NCBI GenBank assembly: GCA_035699745.1
Contig: DASSPH010000047.1
Span: 62,001-126,000, forward strand
Origin: Vicinamibacterales bacterium
GTDB taxonomy: Bacteria; Acidobacteriota; Vicinamibacteria; Vicinamibacterales; 2-12-FULL-66-21
Direction of reading: 5' to 3'
Length of the DNA: 64,000 nucleotides
Program-made: the position numbers and the translations under genes
The notes under the pieces: generated by a model
What the model was told of the DNA's origin: nothing
The model's database searches: none
Seen by the model: only the letters and a program-made list of their open reading frames with translations
In this document: piece by piece, positions 38,639-47,041 of the stretch
Numbering within the stretch: position 1 is the first letter of the stretch
Layout: every line of letters begins with the position of its first letter

Positions 38639-41600
38639 CAGAAGTAGAACTTCACCCCCAGCTGAACGATCCGCGGCGGCACGCGCGTGTCGGTGATGAA
38701 GCCGAAGCTGCCCGACGTCGCGAGAATCGTCGGATCGCTGAAGTTCACCGTGTCGAACAGGTTGAAGACTTCCATGCGCAGCTCGAGCTGACCGCGCGCG
38801 ACCGGGACCTTCTTGAACACGCCGAAGTCCACCTGGAAGAATCCCGGCCCGGTGAACTGGTTCCGCGCCGAACCGATCTCCCCCGCCTCCGGCGTGCCGA
38901 ACGCGGCCCGCTCCTCGGCGGTGAAGTACTCGACGCCCCGATCGGTCCGGCGCACGCGGCCGATCGACGTGCTGCCGGAGTAGGTCGCACGGTTCGACGT
39001 GCCGCTCCCGCTCGCGGTCGCCACGCGCGTGCCGCTGTCGTAGAACGTGAACGTGTTGAAGCCGGAGAACACGGTCAGCGGGAACCCGCTCGACATGTCG
39101 AGAATGCCGTTCACCTGCCACCCGCTCACCAGCCCGTTGACGAATCCCGAGGCGTCGGACAGGAAGCGGCGGCCGCTGCCGAACGGCAGATCCCAGATCG
39201 CGTGCCCGCGAACGACGTGCCGCACGTCGAAGTCGGAGCGCCCTTTGTCGAGCGCGAGGCGCTTCGGATCGGACGGCACCACCAGCTCGGTGCCGGCGCC
39301 GCGGGTGTCGTTCGAGACGTCGTCGGTCGACTTCGCCAGCGTGTAGTTGGCGCCGAAGGCGAGGCCGCTCGCCAGGCGCTTCTGAATCTGCAGTTGCAGC
39401 CCGTTGTACTCCGAGCTCGAGCACGAGCAGCCGAGACCGGCGAGACTGAACTGCGGGTTGGGGCGGAAGAAGGTGTTCGGCAGCCCGGCGGCGAGCAGAC
39501 CGATGCCGATGGTGCCGCGGTCCAGCGCGTCGGCGAGCACGCCGGCGTTGCTGTTCTGGATATCCGGGAAGCTGCTCGAGGGAATCGTGCCGCCGAACAG
39601 CCGCCCGAGATTGCCGGTCGACTCCCCGACGTTCGCGTTGCCGCTGGCGAGCAGGTTGCGGCGCGCCGCCTGGAAATCGCGGATGAAGCCGTTGGCCACG
39701 AGATCCATCGTGTTGACGTTCATCATCCGGAACAGCTTGCGCCCGCGCGATCCGACGTACGACGCTTCGATCAGCGTGCCGCGCCACAGCTCGCGCTGGA
39801 TGCCGACGACGTACTGGTGCACGTAGGGCGTGCGGATGTCCGGATCGAAGAACAGCGGCTGCTCGTTGCGGTTGGTCGGCGGCGTGCGGTTGATGGACGG
39901 CGGCGTCAGCAGCGCCGGCACGCCGTTGCTGATCGACACCGTCGTCGCCGTCTGCGGATTGGGCAGCCGGGCGGCCTTGAGGAACTCCTGCAGCCGCAGG
40001 ACCTGGTCGGATCCGGCGATGGTCACATCCCGCGGCGCGACCACGAACTGGTTCAGCGACGTGGCGGGCTGCCGCTGCTCGACGACGTTCAGCGCCCAGG
40101 TGATGAGCCGCTGATACGCCAGCCGGTAGCTGGCGCGGATCGAGGTGCGGCCGTTGCCCTTCGGATCCCAGGCAATGCCGGCGGATGGCGCGAAGTTGTT
40201 GTTGTCGCGCGCGAACCACTGCCGGCCCGTGCCCGGTCCCGCCTGCACGAACGTCACCGGCCCCTGGCTGCCGTCGAGCGGCTTGTCCGGCTGCACCTGC
40301 ACGCCGGCGGCGTCGTACGGCACGCTGTTCAGTTCGTACCGCAGGCCGAGGTTCAGCGTCACGTTGGGCCGCAGCCGCCAGTCGTCCTGCACGTAGAAGT
40401 TGTATTCGCCCATGCGCTGATCGAGCGTGAGCGGCTGCAGCGCGACGAACTGCTGCCCGTTGCTGTAGAACGCCTGGTCGATGCGGCCGATGCGCCCGAG
40501 CAGGACGTTGTACAGCGTGTTCAGATTGTTGCGGTCGGTGGCGTTGATGCCCGACGCCGTGAGATCGACGCGGCTGCCGTCCGGACGGACGGCGCCGAGC
40601 GCGTTGATTCCGCTGAACGCCGCGTCCAGGCGGCTGAACGTGATGCTCGGATAGATGCCGAACGGATTCCCCGCGCCGCGTGCCTGCGAGATGTAGTACC
40701 GGCGGACGTTCACGCCTCCCTTCAGCGCGTGCCGCCCGCGCATCCACGTCAGGTTGTCGAGGAACTGCAGCTCGGTCGGCTTGCGCGACGTGCCCGGCCA
40801 GTAGACGAACGGGCTCGAGAAGATGCAGCTGCCGCGGCAGATCTCGTAGGTCCTGGGATGCTGCGGATCGGCGAAGTCGAGCACGTTGCGCGTGTAGCCG
40901 CCGGTGATCTCGTTGACCAGGCGGGTGGTGAGCGTCCATTTGTGGCCGATCGACGCACCCTGCTGATCCGACAGCCGGACGCGCGCCGGCCAGCTCATCG
41001 GCCTCGGCGTCGTGTTGATGATGTCGTTGATCAGGTCGTTGCGGAACGCGTTGCTGTAGCGCACGAAGACCGACTGGTCGCGATTCAGCGTGAGGTCGAA
41101 CCGCGTCGTGAGGGAATCCACCGGCGCTTCCGACGGCGAGTTCCAGCGGTAGCCGGCGGTGTTCAGGCCGTCGCCCGTGGTGAAGTCATTCGGCAGCGGC
41201 AGGAACTTCAGGATCTCGTTCTGCATCACCGGATCGAGGCCGAGTCCGCGCGGATCGTTGGCCGCAAAGCTGTAGGACGACACGGGCACCAGCGGATTCC
41301 CCGACCCGTCGACGCACGAGGGGCGGTTACGCGCCGCCGTCTCGCCGGCGCAGGTCTGGGTCACGAACCGGAAGACGCCGTTCCGCAACGACGCGGTCGG
41401 GACGGTGACGAGCTGGCTCGTTTCCTGGGTCCGCCGCATGCCGTCGTAGTTGGCGAAGAAGAACGCGCGGTCGCGCCGGATCGGGCCGCCGACCGAGCCG
41501 CCGAACTGGTTGCGCCGCAGCTGCTCCTTGGGCAGCCCGGCGATCTTGTTGAAGTACGAGTTCGAGTCGAGCGCCGTGTCGCGGAGGAACTCGTAGAGGA

Positions 41601-42360
41601 TGCCGTTCAGCGTGTTGGTGCCGCTGCGCGTCACCAGCTCCACCTGGCCGCCGGCCGAGCGGCCGTACTCCGCCTTGGCGTTGCTGGTGATCACCCGGAA
41701 CTCCTGCAGCGCTTCGGGATTCACCGGCGAGTTGGTCAGCTCGCCGCGCGGGATCACCGGATCGGAGATGTCGATGCCGTCCTGGGTCGTCGTGATGCCG
41801 CGCCCGCGATCGCCGTTGATGTAGTGCGTCGCGGTCCCCCCCGACGACGTCGCTTCGGCGCTGTGCCCCGCGACGCCGGGCACCAGCCCGATCAGGTGCA
41901 GCGGGTTCCTGCCGTTCAGCGGAAGCGTGACCATCGTCTCCTTCGTGACCAGCGTGCTGACCGACGACTCCGTCGTCTGCACGATGGGCGATGCGCCGGT
42001 GACGACGACCTCCTCGCGGAGATCGCCGGCCTGCAGCACGATCGAGAGGTTCAGTTCGCTGCCGACGGTCAGGACGTTCTGCCGGTTGGTCACCGGCTTG
42101 AATCCCGTCAGCTGCGCGTGAACGGTGTAGGAGCCGACCGGCAGACTGGGAAACAGGAACAGGCCCGACTCGTTGGTGACGGTCTCGTGGCGGACCCCGG
42201 TGGCGTCGTGCGTGACCACGATCGAGACGCCGGGGACGATGGCGCCGGTGCTGTCCTTGACGAGTCCGGAGATCCGGCCGGTGCCCGACTGGGCCGCGGC
42301 GGGAACAGTGGAGAGAAGGAGGGCGAGAATCTGCAGCCACGAGGAGCGTGAACGTCGCAT
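38638..42360 (-). CDS. TonB-dependent receptor, Oar-like with carboxypeptidase-regulatory domain
   Basis: 1240 residues. Signal peptide (LLSTVPAAAQ), then a carboxypeptidase-regulatory-like domain at about 30-110 (GRISGLVKDSTGAIVPGVSI), a plug domain (VTGASPIVQTTESSVSTLV; TLPLNGRNPLHLIGLVPG), and a large beta barrel ending in VQLGVKFYF. This is the acidobacterial Oar/SusC-like type, which takes up oligosaccharides, peptides or other large ligands with TonB energy. The ligand is unknown and no SusD is seen. ATG 42360 follows GGAGG at 6 nt; a TTG two codons upstream is not needed. Confidence 0.94.
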   Translation of the reverse strand: MRRSRSSWLQILALLLSTVPAAAQSGTGRISGLVKDSTGAIVPGVSIVVTHDATGVRHETVTNESGLFLFPSLPVGSYTVHAQLTGFKPVTNRQNVLTVGSELNLSIVLQAGDLREEVVVTGASPIVQTTESSVSTLVTKETMVTLPLNGRNPLHLIGLVPGVAGHSAEATSSGGTATHYINGDRGRGITTTQDGIDISDPVIPRGELTNSPVNPEALQEFRVITSNAKAEYGRSAGGQVELVTRSGTNTLNGILYEFLRDTALDSNSYFNKIAGLPKEQLRRNQFGGSVGGPIRRDRAFFFANYDGMRRTQETSQLVTVPTASLRNGVFRFVTQTCAGETAARNRPSCVDGSGNPLVPVSSYSFAANDPRGLGLDPVMQNEILKFLPLPNDFTTGDGLNTAGYRWNSPSEAPVDSLTTRFDLTLNRDQSVFVRYSNAFRNDLINDIINTTPRPMSWPARVRLSDQQGASIGHKWTLTTRLVNEITGGYTRNVLDFADPQHPRTYEICRGSCIFSSPFVYWPGTSRKPTELQFLDNLTWMRGRHALKGGVNVRRYYISQARGAGNPFGIYPSITFSRLDAAFSGINALGAVRPDGSRVDLTASGINATDRNNLNTLYNVLLGRIGRIDQAFYSNGQQFVALQPLTLDQRMGEYNFYVQDDWRLRPNVTLNLGLRYELNSVPYDAAGVQVQPDKPLDGSQGPVTFVQAGPGTGRQWFARDNNNFAPSAGIAWDPKGNGRTSIRASYRLAYQRLITWALNVVEQRQPATSLNQFVVAPRDVTIAGSDQVLRLQEFLKAARLPNPQTATTVSISNGVPALLTPPSINRTPPTNRNEQPLFFDPDIRTPYVHQYVVGIQRELWRGTLIEASYVGSRGRKLFRMMNVNTMDLVANGFIRDFQAARRNLLASGNANVGESTGNLGRLFGGTIPSSSFPDIQNSNAGVLADALDRGTIGIGLLAAGLPNTFFRPNPQFSLAGLGCSCSSSEYNGLQLQIQKRLASGLAFGANYTLAKSTDDVSNDTRGAGTELVVPSDPKRLALDKGRSDFDVRHVVRGHAIWDLPFGSGRRFLSDASGFVNGLVSGWQVNGILDMSSGFPLTVFSGFNTFTFYDSGTRVATASGSGTSNRATYSGSTSIGRVRRTDRGVEYFTAEERAAFGTPEAGEIGSARNQFTGPGFFQVDFGVFKKVPVARGQLELRMEVFNLFDTVNFSDPTILATSGSFGFITDTRVPPRIVQLGVKFYF

Positions 42361-42429
42361 GGACAACCTCCTGTGCGAGGCTGATTATGCCGCGGATCGT
42401 GGCCGGGTGGCTCGTCTTTGTGACGAAGG

Positions 42430-43455
42430 TCACTTCGTCGCGGTCATCACGCCCCGCGCCGCCGCGGTGTCCCGGTAGACGGGATCGCGGAACCCGGCGC
42501 CGGCGAGATAGCGCTCCATTTCACGCGTCGAGTAGCAGCGCCCTTCCGACGAGTGCATCAGGAGCACGGAGTACTCGGCGACGTGAAGCGGTCCGTCCTT
42601 GGCGGCGTTCAGGAATGCGTCGTGGATGACGATCAGGCCGCCGGCCGGCAATGCCTCGAACGACTTGCCGATCAATTGCCGGACGACGGGCTCGTCCCAG
42701 TCGTGCAGGACGTTGGAGAACAAGTGCACGTCCGCGTCGCCGGGCAGCGGATCCGCGAGCATGTCGCCGGCCGCGACCCGCACCTGCCCGGCGCAGCCGC
42801 GCCTGGCAATCGCGCCGGCGGCGATCCTGTCCACCGGCGGCTTCTCGAAGACGGTTGCGGCGAGGTGCGGATGGTGGGTCACCAGCGAGCAGGCGTAGAC
42901 GCCCGATCCGCCGGCGATGTCGAGCAGGTGGCTGCGCCACGCGAGATCGACGGTCTTGGCGACGGCCTGCGCGAGATACACGCCGCGGCAATCCATCGCC
43001 GCGGTGAACTGGGCGGCGAACGCCTCCGTCTCCATCGCCTTGTGCCAGTCCTTCTCGTTCTGCTGGCTGCCCCAGCTGGCCGGCTTCCCCGTCCGCAGCA
43101 CCTTCAGCAAATCGAGCGCGACCGGACGGTTCTTCAGCGACTCGAAGTACGGGCCGAGAAACCAGGGCGAGCTGCTCACCAGGTGCTCGCGCGCGAGCGG
43201 GGTCAACTTGAAGATTTCCCAGCGCTCTTCCAGCAGCCCCATGGCCGCGAAGAGCGTCAGCATCACGTCGGTGGGGCGTTCCGTGATCTCGAAGGCGCGG
43301 CAGATGTCGTCCTTCGTCGCCGGCGTCTTGTCGAGCCACGAAAACAGGTCGAGGTGGACGATCGCCGTGAGCAGCATGTCGGCGGCGTAGATGCCGTCGC
43401 GGAGACGATAGATGCCGACGGGATCGGTGTCAGGCGCGGTGCGCAGGTCGAACAT
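42430..43455 (-). CDS. SAM-dependent O-methyltransferase family 2 (AdoMet_MTase, COMT-like)
   Basis: 341 residues. An N-terminal winged-helix dimerisation domain (GIYAADMLLTAIVHLDLFSW) precedes a Rossmann methyltransferase domain with LLDIAGGSGVYACSL (SAM motif I), RVAAGDMLADPLP and HLFSNVLHDWDEPVVRQLI, the catalytic-His region. It probably methylates a hydroxyl or thiol on a small molecule. A TAGAAT box at 43466-43471 lies 10 nt before the ATG. No biosynthetic cluster surrounds it. Confidence 0.88.
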   Translation of the reverse strand: MFDLRTAPDTDPVGIYRLRDGIYAADMLLTAIVHLDLFSWLDKTPATKDDICRAFEITERPTDVMLTLFAAMGLLEERWEIFKLTPLAREHLVSSSPWFLGPYFESLKNRPVALDLLKVLRTGKPASWGSQQNEKDWHKAMETEAFAAQFTAAMDCRGVYLAQAVAKTVDLAWRSHLLDIAGGSGVYACSLVTHHPHLAATVFEKPPVDRIAAGAIARRGCAGQVRVAAGDMLADPLPGDADVHLFSNVLHDWDEPVVRQLIGKSFEALPAGGLIVIHDAFLNAAKDGPLHVAEYSVLLMHSSEGRCYSTREMERYLAGAGFRDPVYRDTAAARGVMTATK

Positions 43456-43465
43456 TCAGCGGCCG

Positions 43466-43471
43466 ATTCTA
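43466..43471 (-). promoter_or_regulatory. -10 box TAGAAT for the methyltransferase gene
   Basis: TAGAAT on the minus strand, 10 nt before ATG 43455. Overlaps the end of the upstream gene, whose stop is at 43469. Confidence 0.4.
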
Positions 43472-44044
43472 CGTCAACCGCTTGTCGGCGGCGGCGATCG
43501 ATCCGCCGAGCAGGCCCACGATCGCGCCAATGCCGGCCGCCACGGCGAGCTTGAGCGGCAGCTCCTTGACGAACTCCACGAGGATGAACGTCCGCAGGCT
43601 CTCGAAGCCGCTCGCCCGGAAAACCGCCATCATCCGCTGCCAGTCGGCGCGGGCGGTCAGATCGTACAGGAAGAGATTCACCCGCAGGAGGTTCATCAGC
43701 CCGAACACGAAGAACGTCGCGAGCGCGATGACCGCGCCCGTCGCGAGGCCGGACCCGACGCGGCCGTCACGCCGCGCGGCGCGGAAGGCGGCGAACGCCC
43801 ATGCCGCGAACATCGGCCCGTAGAACCGGAGCAGCGCGGCAATCGTGTCGTCCGACAGTGGATACAGCCAGCTGAAGACGATGTTGCAGGCACCGAAGAT
43901 GACGCCGAGGATTGCTCCGGCGCGCAGCGTGCCCGACAGAGCGATCGTGATATGAGGTGGCGGTGCAGGCGCTCGGCCGAAGAGGGTCCGCCGGAGTGCG
44001 GCGATGAACCCCGCGCGGAAAGGACGGCGTGGCTCTTCGGTCAT
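43469..44044 (-). CDS. Uncharacterised membrane protein
   Basis: 191 residues, about four membrane segments (AGAILGVIFGACNIVFSWLY; FAAWAFAAFRAARR; GAVIALATFFVFGLMNLL; LAVAAGIGAIVGLLGGSIAA). Its ATG overlaps the stop of the next upstream gene (ATGA), so it is the second of a coupled pair. No family is recognised. A role with the 298-residue partner is inferred only from coupling. Confidence 0.75.
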   Translation of the reverse strand: MTEEPRRPFRAGFIAALRRTLFGRAPAPPPHITIALSGTLRAGAILGVIFGACNIVFSWLYPLSDDTIAALLRFYGPMFAAWAFAAFRAARRDGRVGSGLATGAVIALATFFVFGLMNLLRVNLFLYDLTARADWQRMMAVFRASGFESLRTFILVEFVKELPLKLAVAAGIGAIVGLLGGSIAAADKRLT

Positions 44045-44937
44045 GGCTCTGCCTCGCGATGACGGAGGATCCAGACGACGAGCACGCCGAACAGGAAGTT
44101 GGAGGCGGCGGTCTCGATCAGGTGGCTCAGGCGCACGCTGGCGATCGGCATCAGCGGATTGGCGAGAATCTGCGCGATGTTCTGCGGCGCGCTGAACAGC
44201 AGCGCGACGAGCAGCGCCGTGCGCGGGGTTGAGACGCCGGAACCGCGCACGATCGGCAGCGCGCAGCAGACCCACAGAAGTCCGCGCCCGAGCTGGAAGG
44301 CGAACAGTCCCGGGTCGCTGCGCAGGACGCTGCGCGTGTGTGCGACGAACGGCAGCGGATCGCCGGGCTGGCCGTAGAAGGCGCGCAGCTCGGGATTCTG
44401 CCACGCGATGAAGTAGCCGGCGGTCCAGTAGAACGCGACGTAGAGGACGGAAAGGACCGCGAGCTTCCAGGTCCATTCGATTGCCGAGAGCGCCGGCCCG
44501 TGCGAGGCGGCGGACTCGTCCCCGCGCTGCCACTTTCCGAGAATGCGTACGGAGAGCGGGACGAAGACCAGTGCCGTCGGCACACCCATGACGAAGAGCC
44601 GCGGCAGGACTGACTCGTCCACGGTCAGGGACGACAGGAAATACCACGTCTCGATCTGCGTGAGCAGCGTGACGGCGCCGTAGTACGCCAGCGCCAGGCT
44701 CAGCGCAAGCTTCCATCCTCGCCAGCGCGAGGCGAGGACCAGCGCCGCGACCACTCCCACGTTGACGAGCGCGATGATCAGCACGCCCGCCCCTGGAGAC
44801 ACCAGTCCGGGTTCGGACGCGGCCGGATCGGGCAGCGCGCCGGCCACGGCGGCCGATCCGATCACGAAGCAGACGAGAAAGATCAGATACAGCAGCGCCA
44901 GGCGCGGCAGCAGCATGATCATGGCGTGGACGCTCAC
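44041..44937 (-). CDS. Uncharacterised polytopic membrane protein
   Basis: 298 residues with seven or eight hydrophobic segments (LLYLIFLVCFVIGSAAVAGA; VLIIALVNVGVVAALVLASR; LPRLFVMGVPTALVFVPLSV; others). No motif is recognised. The start is uncertain: GTG 44937 gives the longest form, while ATG 44922 or 44916 begins just before the first helix. Co-translated with the 191-residue membrane protein. Confidence 0.72.
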   Translation of the reverse strand: MSVHAMIMLLPRLALLYLIFLVCFVIGSAAVAGALPDPAASEPGLVSPGAGVLIIALVNVGVVAALVLASRWRGWKLALSLALAYYGAVTLLTQIETWYFLSSLTVDESVLPRLFVMGVPTALVFVPLSVRILGKWQRGDESAASHGPALSAIEWTWKLAVLSVLYVAFYWTAGYFIAWQNPELRAFYGQPGDPLPFVAHTRSVLRSDPGLFAFQLGRGLLWVCCALPIVRGSGVSTPRTALLVALLFSAPQNIAQILANPLMPIASVRLSHLIETAASNFLFGVLVVWILRHREAEP

Positions 44938-44979
44938 GCGTGAGGATGTAGACGTATCGGCCCCGGCCCGAGTTTCGCG

Positions 44980-45657
44980 CTACGCCGGCGATAGTCGCAG
45001 GTTCGCGAAGTCGCCGCCGGACGTGTTGCCGACCCACACGCCGACCAGCCCCTTGCGGCGGTCGCTCAACTGGTCGACGGCCAGGCTGGGCTGCCTTGCG
45101 TCGCCGACGAACACGCTCACCTTCGGGCTGGCGACAACGATGCGGGCGTGGAACCAGCCGTTCGGATCGGGCGGCGGTTCGAGCCCCTTCTCGTACTTGC
45201 CGGGGCTCTCGGCGCGGAGCTTCTGCCACGGATTCGCCGGGTGCGACACGTACTGGACGGCGCGCGCCCGCCGTGCCTGATCGTCGGTGCGGAAGTTGAA
45301 GGGACGGAAATAGATCGCGTCGTAGGTCGTTCCGTCCACGCCGTGGAACGCCACGCCGACGAAACTCTGCTGCTGGACGTCCTTGCCGCGGATATCGATC
45401 TCGATCGTGCCGTTCGCGAACTCGATCCCGGGCACGTAGGCGACGCCGTCGTTCTCGCGCTCGCTCATCCGCACCCCCTGGCGCGCGCCATCGACGAACT
45501 TGCTGGCCGCGCGGTTGAATACAGTGAGCTTGCCGCTCTCCGCGAGCGCCGCGAGATCGACCGCCATCGGCTTCGGTTGCGCGAAGACGACGGCCTGGCT
45601 CGATCGGAGCAGCACCGTCCAGCCAACCGCGGAAGTGAAGAAGTCACGTCTGGTCAT
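44980..45657 (-). CDS. Exported concanavalin-like (DUF1080/LamG-type) protein
   Basis: 225 residues. The N-terminus MTRRDFFTSAVGWTVLL resembles a Tat signal with a weak twin-arginine. The body is beta-rich: FANGTIEIDIRGKDVQQQSF, VGVAFHGVDGTTYDAIYFRP and WFHARIVVASPKVSVFVGD match the 3-keto-disaccharide-hydrolase (DUF1080)-like sandwich. It may bind or cleave a carbohydrate; catalytic residues are not assigned. ATG 45657 begins the signal peptide. It lies 45 bp downstream of the MetE-like gene. Confidence 0.78.
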   Translation of the reverse strand: MTRRDFFTSAVGWTVLLRSSQAVVFAQPKPMAVDLAALAESGKLTVFNRAASKFVDGARQGVRMSERENDGVAYVPGIEFANGTIEIDIRGKDVQQQSFVGVAFHGVDGTTYDAIYFRPFNFRTDDQARRARAVQYVSHPANPWQKLRAESPGKYEKGLEPPPDPNGWFHARIVVASPKVSVFVGDARQPSLAVDQLSDRRKGLVGVWVGNTSGGDFANLRLSPA

Positions 45658-45702
45658 CGCCGCTTCCTTTCTGGTCGGCGCCCGTCGACCGGGCGCGCTC
45701 GC

Positions 45703-46902
45703 CTACGCTCCCGTCTTCGGCACGATGTCGGTCTGCAGCTGCGGATCCGCAGCCGGCACCGGCGACAGCGGCAGCCCCAGCTCCTGCCGCACGATGTTCG
45801 CGCCCTGCGCGATCGACACGGTCTTGAAGAACGCGATGTCCCGGTTGCCGCCCTGGCGCCCGAAGCCGCAGTCGCTCGACAGGATCAACTGCTCCGGGCT
45901 GATGTGCTCCAGCGCGCGGCGGATTCGTGCCGCCACGTCTTCCGGGCGATCCACCTGCAGCGTCCGGTGGCTGACGACGCCGACCGCGACTTTCTTCGGC
46001 AGCCGGCCTTTCGTGCGCCCGAACAACTCGATTTCCCTGAATTGACGATCGGTCATCTCCACCGTCCAGACGTCTCCCTTGAGCCGATCGAGATACAGGT
46101 CGAACGACGTCTCGTAACGGTCGTTCTCGATCACCCGCTGCATGTTGGGATTGCCCCAGCAGGTGTGAATCCAGATCTCGACGTCGTCCAGTCCCTGCAC
46201 CTCGCGGTTGAACGCGTCGATCATGAACCGCACTTCGTCGCTGTCCGGGCCGTACGTGTTGGCCCAGAAATGGATGGTCGGCTCCTCGATCTGCATCAGC
46301 CGGCACCCTGCGGCGCGCAGGGCGAGCAGTTCCTTGTTCATCGCTTCGGCCATGTCCCAGATCACCTGGCGGTGATCGGTGTACTTGGCGGTGTGAATGT
46401 CGAGGAACAGGCCCATCACCTGCGAGCAGCACGTGCCGAACTTCACGGGCCGGTTGGCGCGCGCCTGCGCCAGCCGCCAGATCTTCGGGTAATCGAGCGG
46501 GCGGTGCGCGATCGTGTCGACGACCCGCGGCCAGCGCCAGCCGGTGTAGATCTCGTTGAGGAGCGTGCCCGGGGGATAGCGCAGCCACGGCGATCGCGTT
46601 TCCTCGGACTGGAGATAGTCCCCCTCGAACCCCGCCCAGCGCTGCAGCGGATAGTGATGCCACGACCGCCCCGCCATGTCGTCGTCACAATGCAGGTCGC
46701 CGTGGGTCACGATGTCGAGCCCGGCGCGCTGCTGGTCGGCGACGACCGTCGACATCGCGTCGCCGAACTGCTCGCGATACCGCGTGTCCATCATGCAGGT
46801 GTCGAGCGGCCGGCCCCACATGCTCATGTCGAACCAGCGCGGCCGCGGCCAGGATCCGGTGACGGTGGTGGGCAGGACGAGATCTTTGGTGACGGTCAGC
46901 AT
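45703..46902 (-). CDS. Cobalamin-independent methionine synthase II-like protein
   Basis: 399 residues, matching the C-terminal (catalytic) half of MetE without the N-terminal half. It has LPTTVTGSWPRPRW at the start, GDLHCDDDM, MQIEEPTIHF, and the probable zinc ligands His and Cys in WIHTCWGNPN and the late Cys in LSSDCGFGRQGG. Stand-alone proteins of this type transfer methyl or related groups to or from thiols; the substrate is not known. A TAGGAT box lies 10 nt before ATG 46902. Confidence 0.85.
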   Translation of the reverse strand: MLTVTKDLVLPTTVTGSWPRPRWFDMSMWGRPLDTCMMDTRYREQFGDAMSTVVADQQRAGLDIVTHGDLHCDDDMAGRSWHHYPLQRWAGFEGDYLQSEETRSPWLRYPPGTLLNEIYTGWRWPRVVDTIAHRPLDYPKIWRLAQARANRPVKFGTCCSQVMGLFLDIHTAKYTDHRQVIWDMAEAMNKELLALRAAGCRLMQIEEPTIHFWANTYGPDSDEVRFMIDAFNREVQGLDDVEIWIHTCWGNPNMQRVIENDRYETSFDLYLDRLKGDVWTVEMTDRQFREIELFGRTKGRLPKKVAVGVVSHRTLQVDRPEDVAARIRRALEHISPEQLILSSDCGFGRQGGNRDIAFFKTVSIAQGANIVRQELGLPLSPVPAADPQLQTDIVPKTGA

Positions 46903-46912
46903 CGCGCCGCGG

Positions 46913-46918
46913 ATCCTA
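46913..46918 (-). promoter_or_regulatory. -10 box TAGGAT for the MetE-like gene
   Basis: TAGGAT on the minus strand, 10 nt before ATG 46902, with no Shine-Dalgarno between them. Confidence 0.45.
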
Positions 46919-47010
46919 GCACCACGGCGGCTCGACGTCGCGCCGTCGCCGGGCTGCGCAGACTGCGGCCGCGATCGACCGCCGGAGCATGGAAAAGTGC
47001 GGCCGCGCCC

Positions 47011-47016
47011 TATAAT
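47011..47016 (+). promoter_or_regulatory. -10 box TATAAT for the amidohydrolase gene
   Basis: A perfect TATAAT, 25 nt before ATG 47042. The predicted leader is about 18 nt and contains AAGAGG, so this gene, unlike many here, has a conventional short leader. Confidence 0.6.
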
Positions 47017-47041
47017 CAGCTCTCCAACCAAGAGGTTCGCC

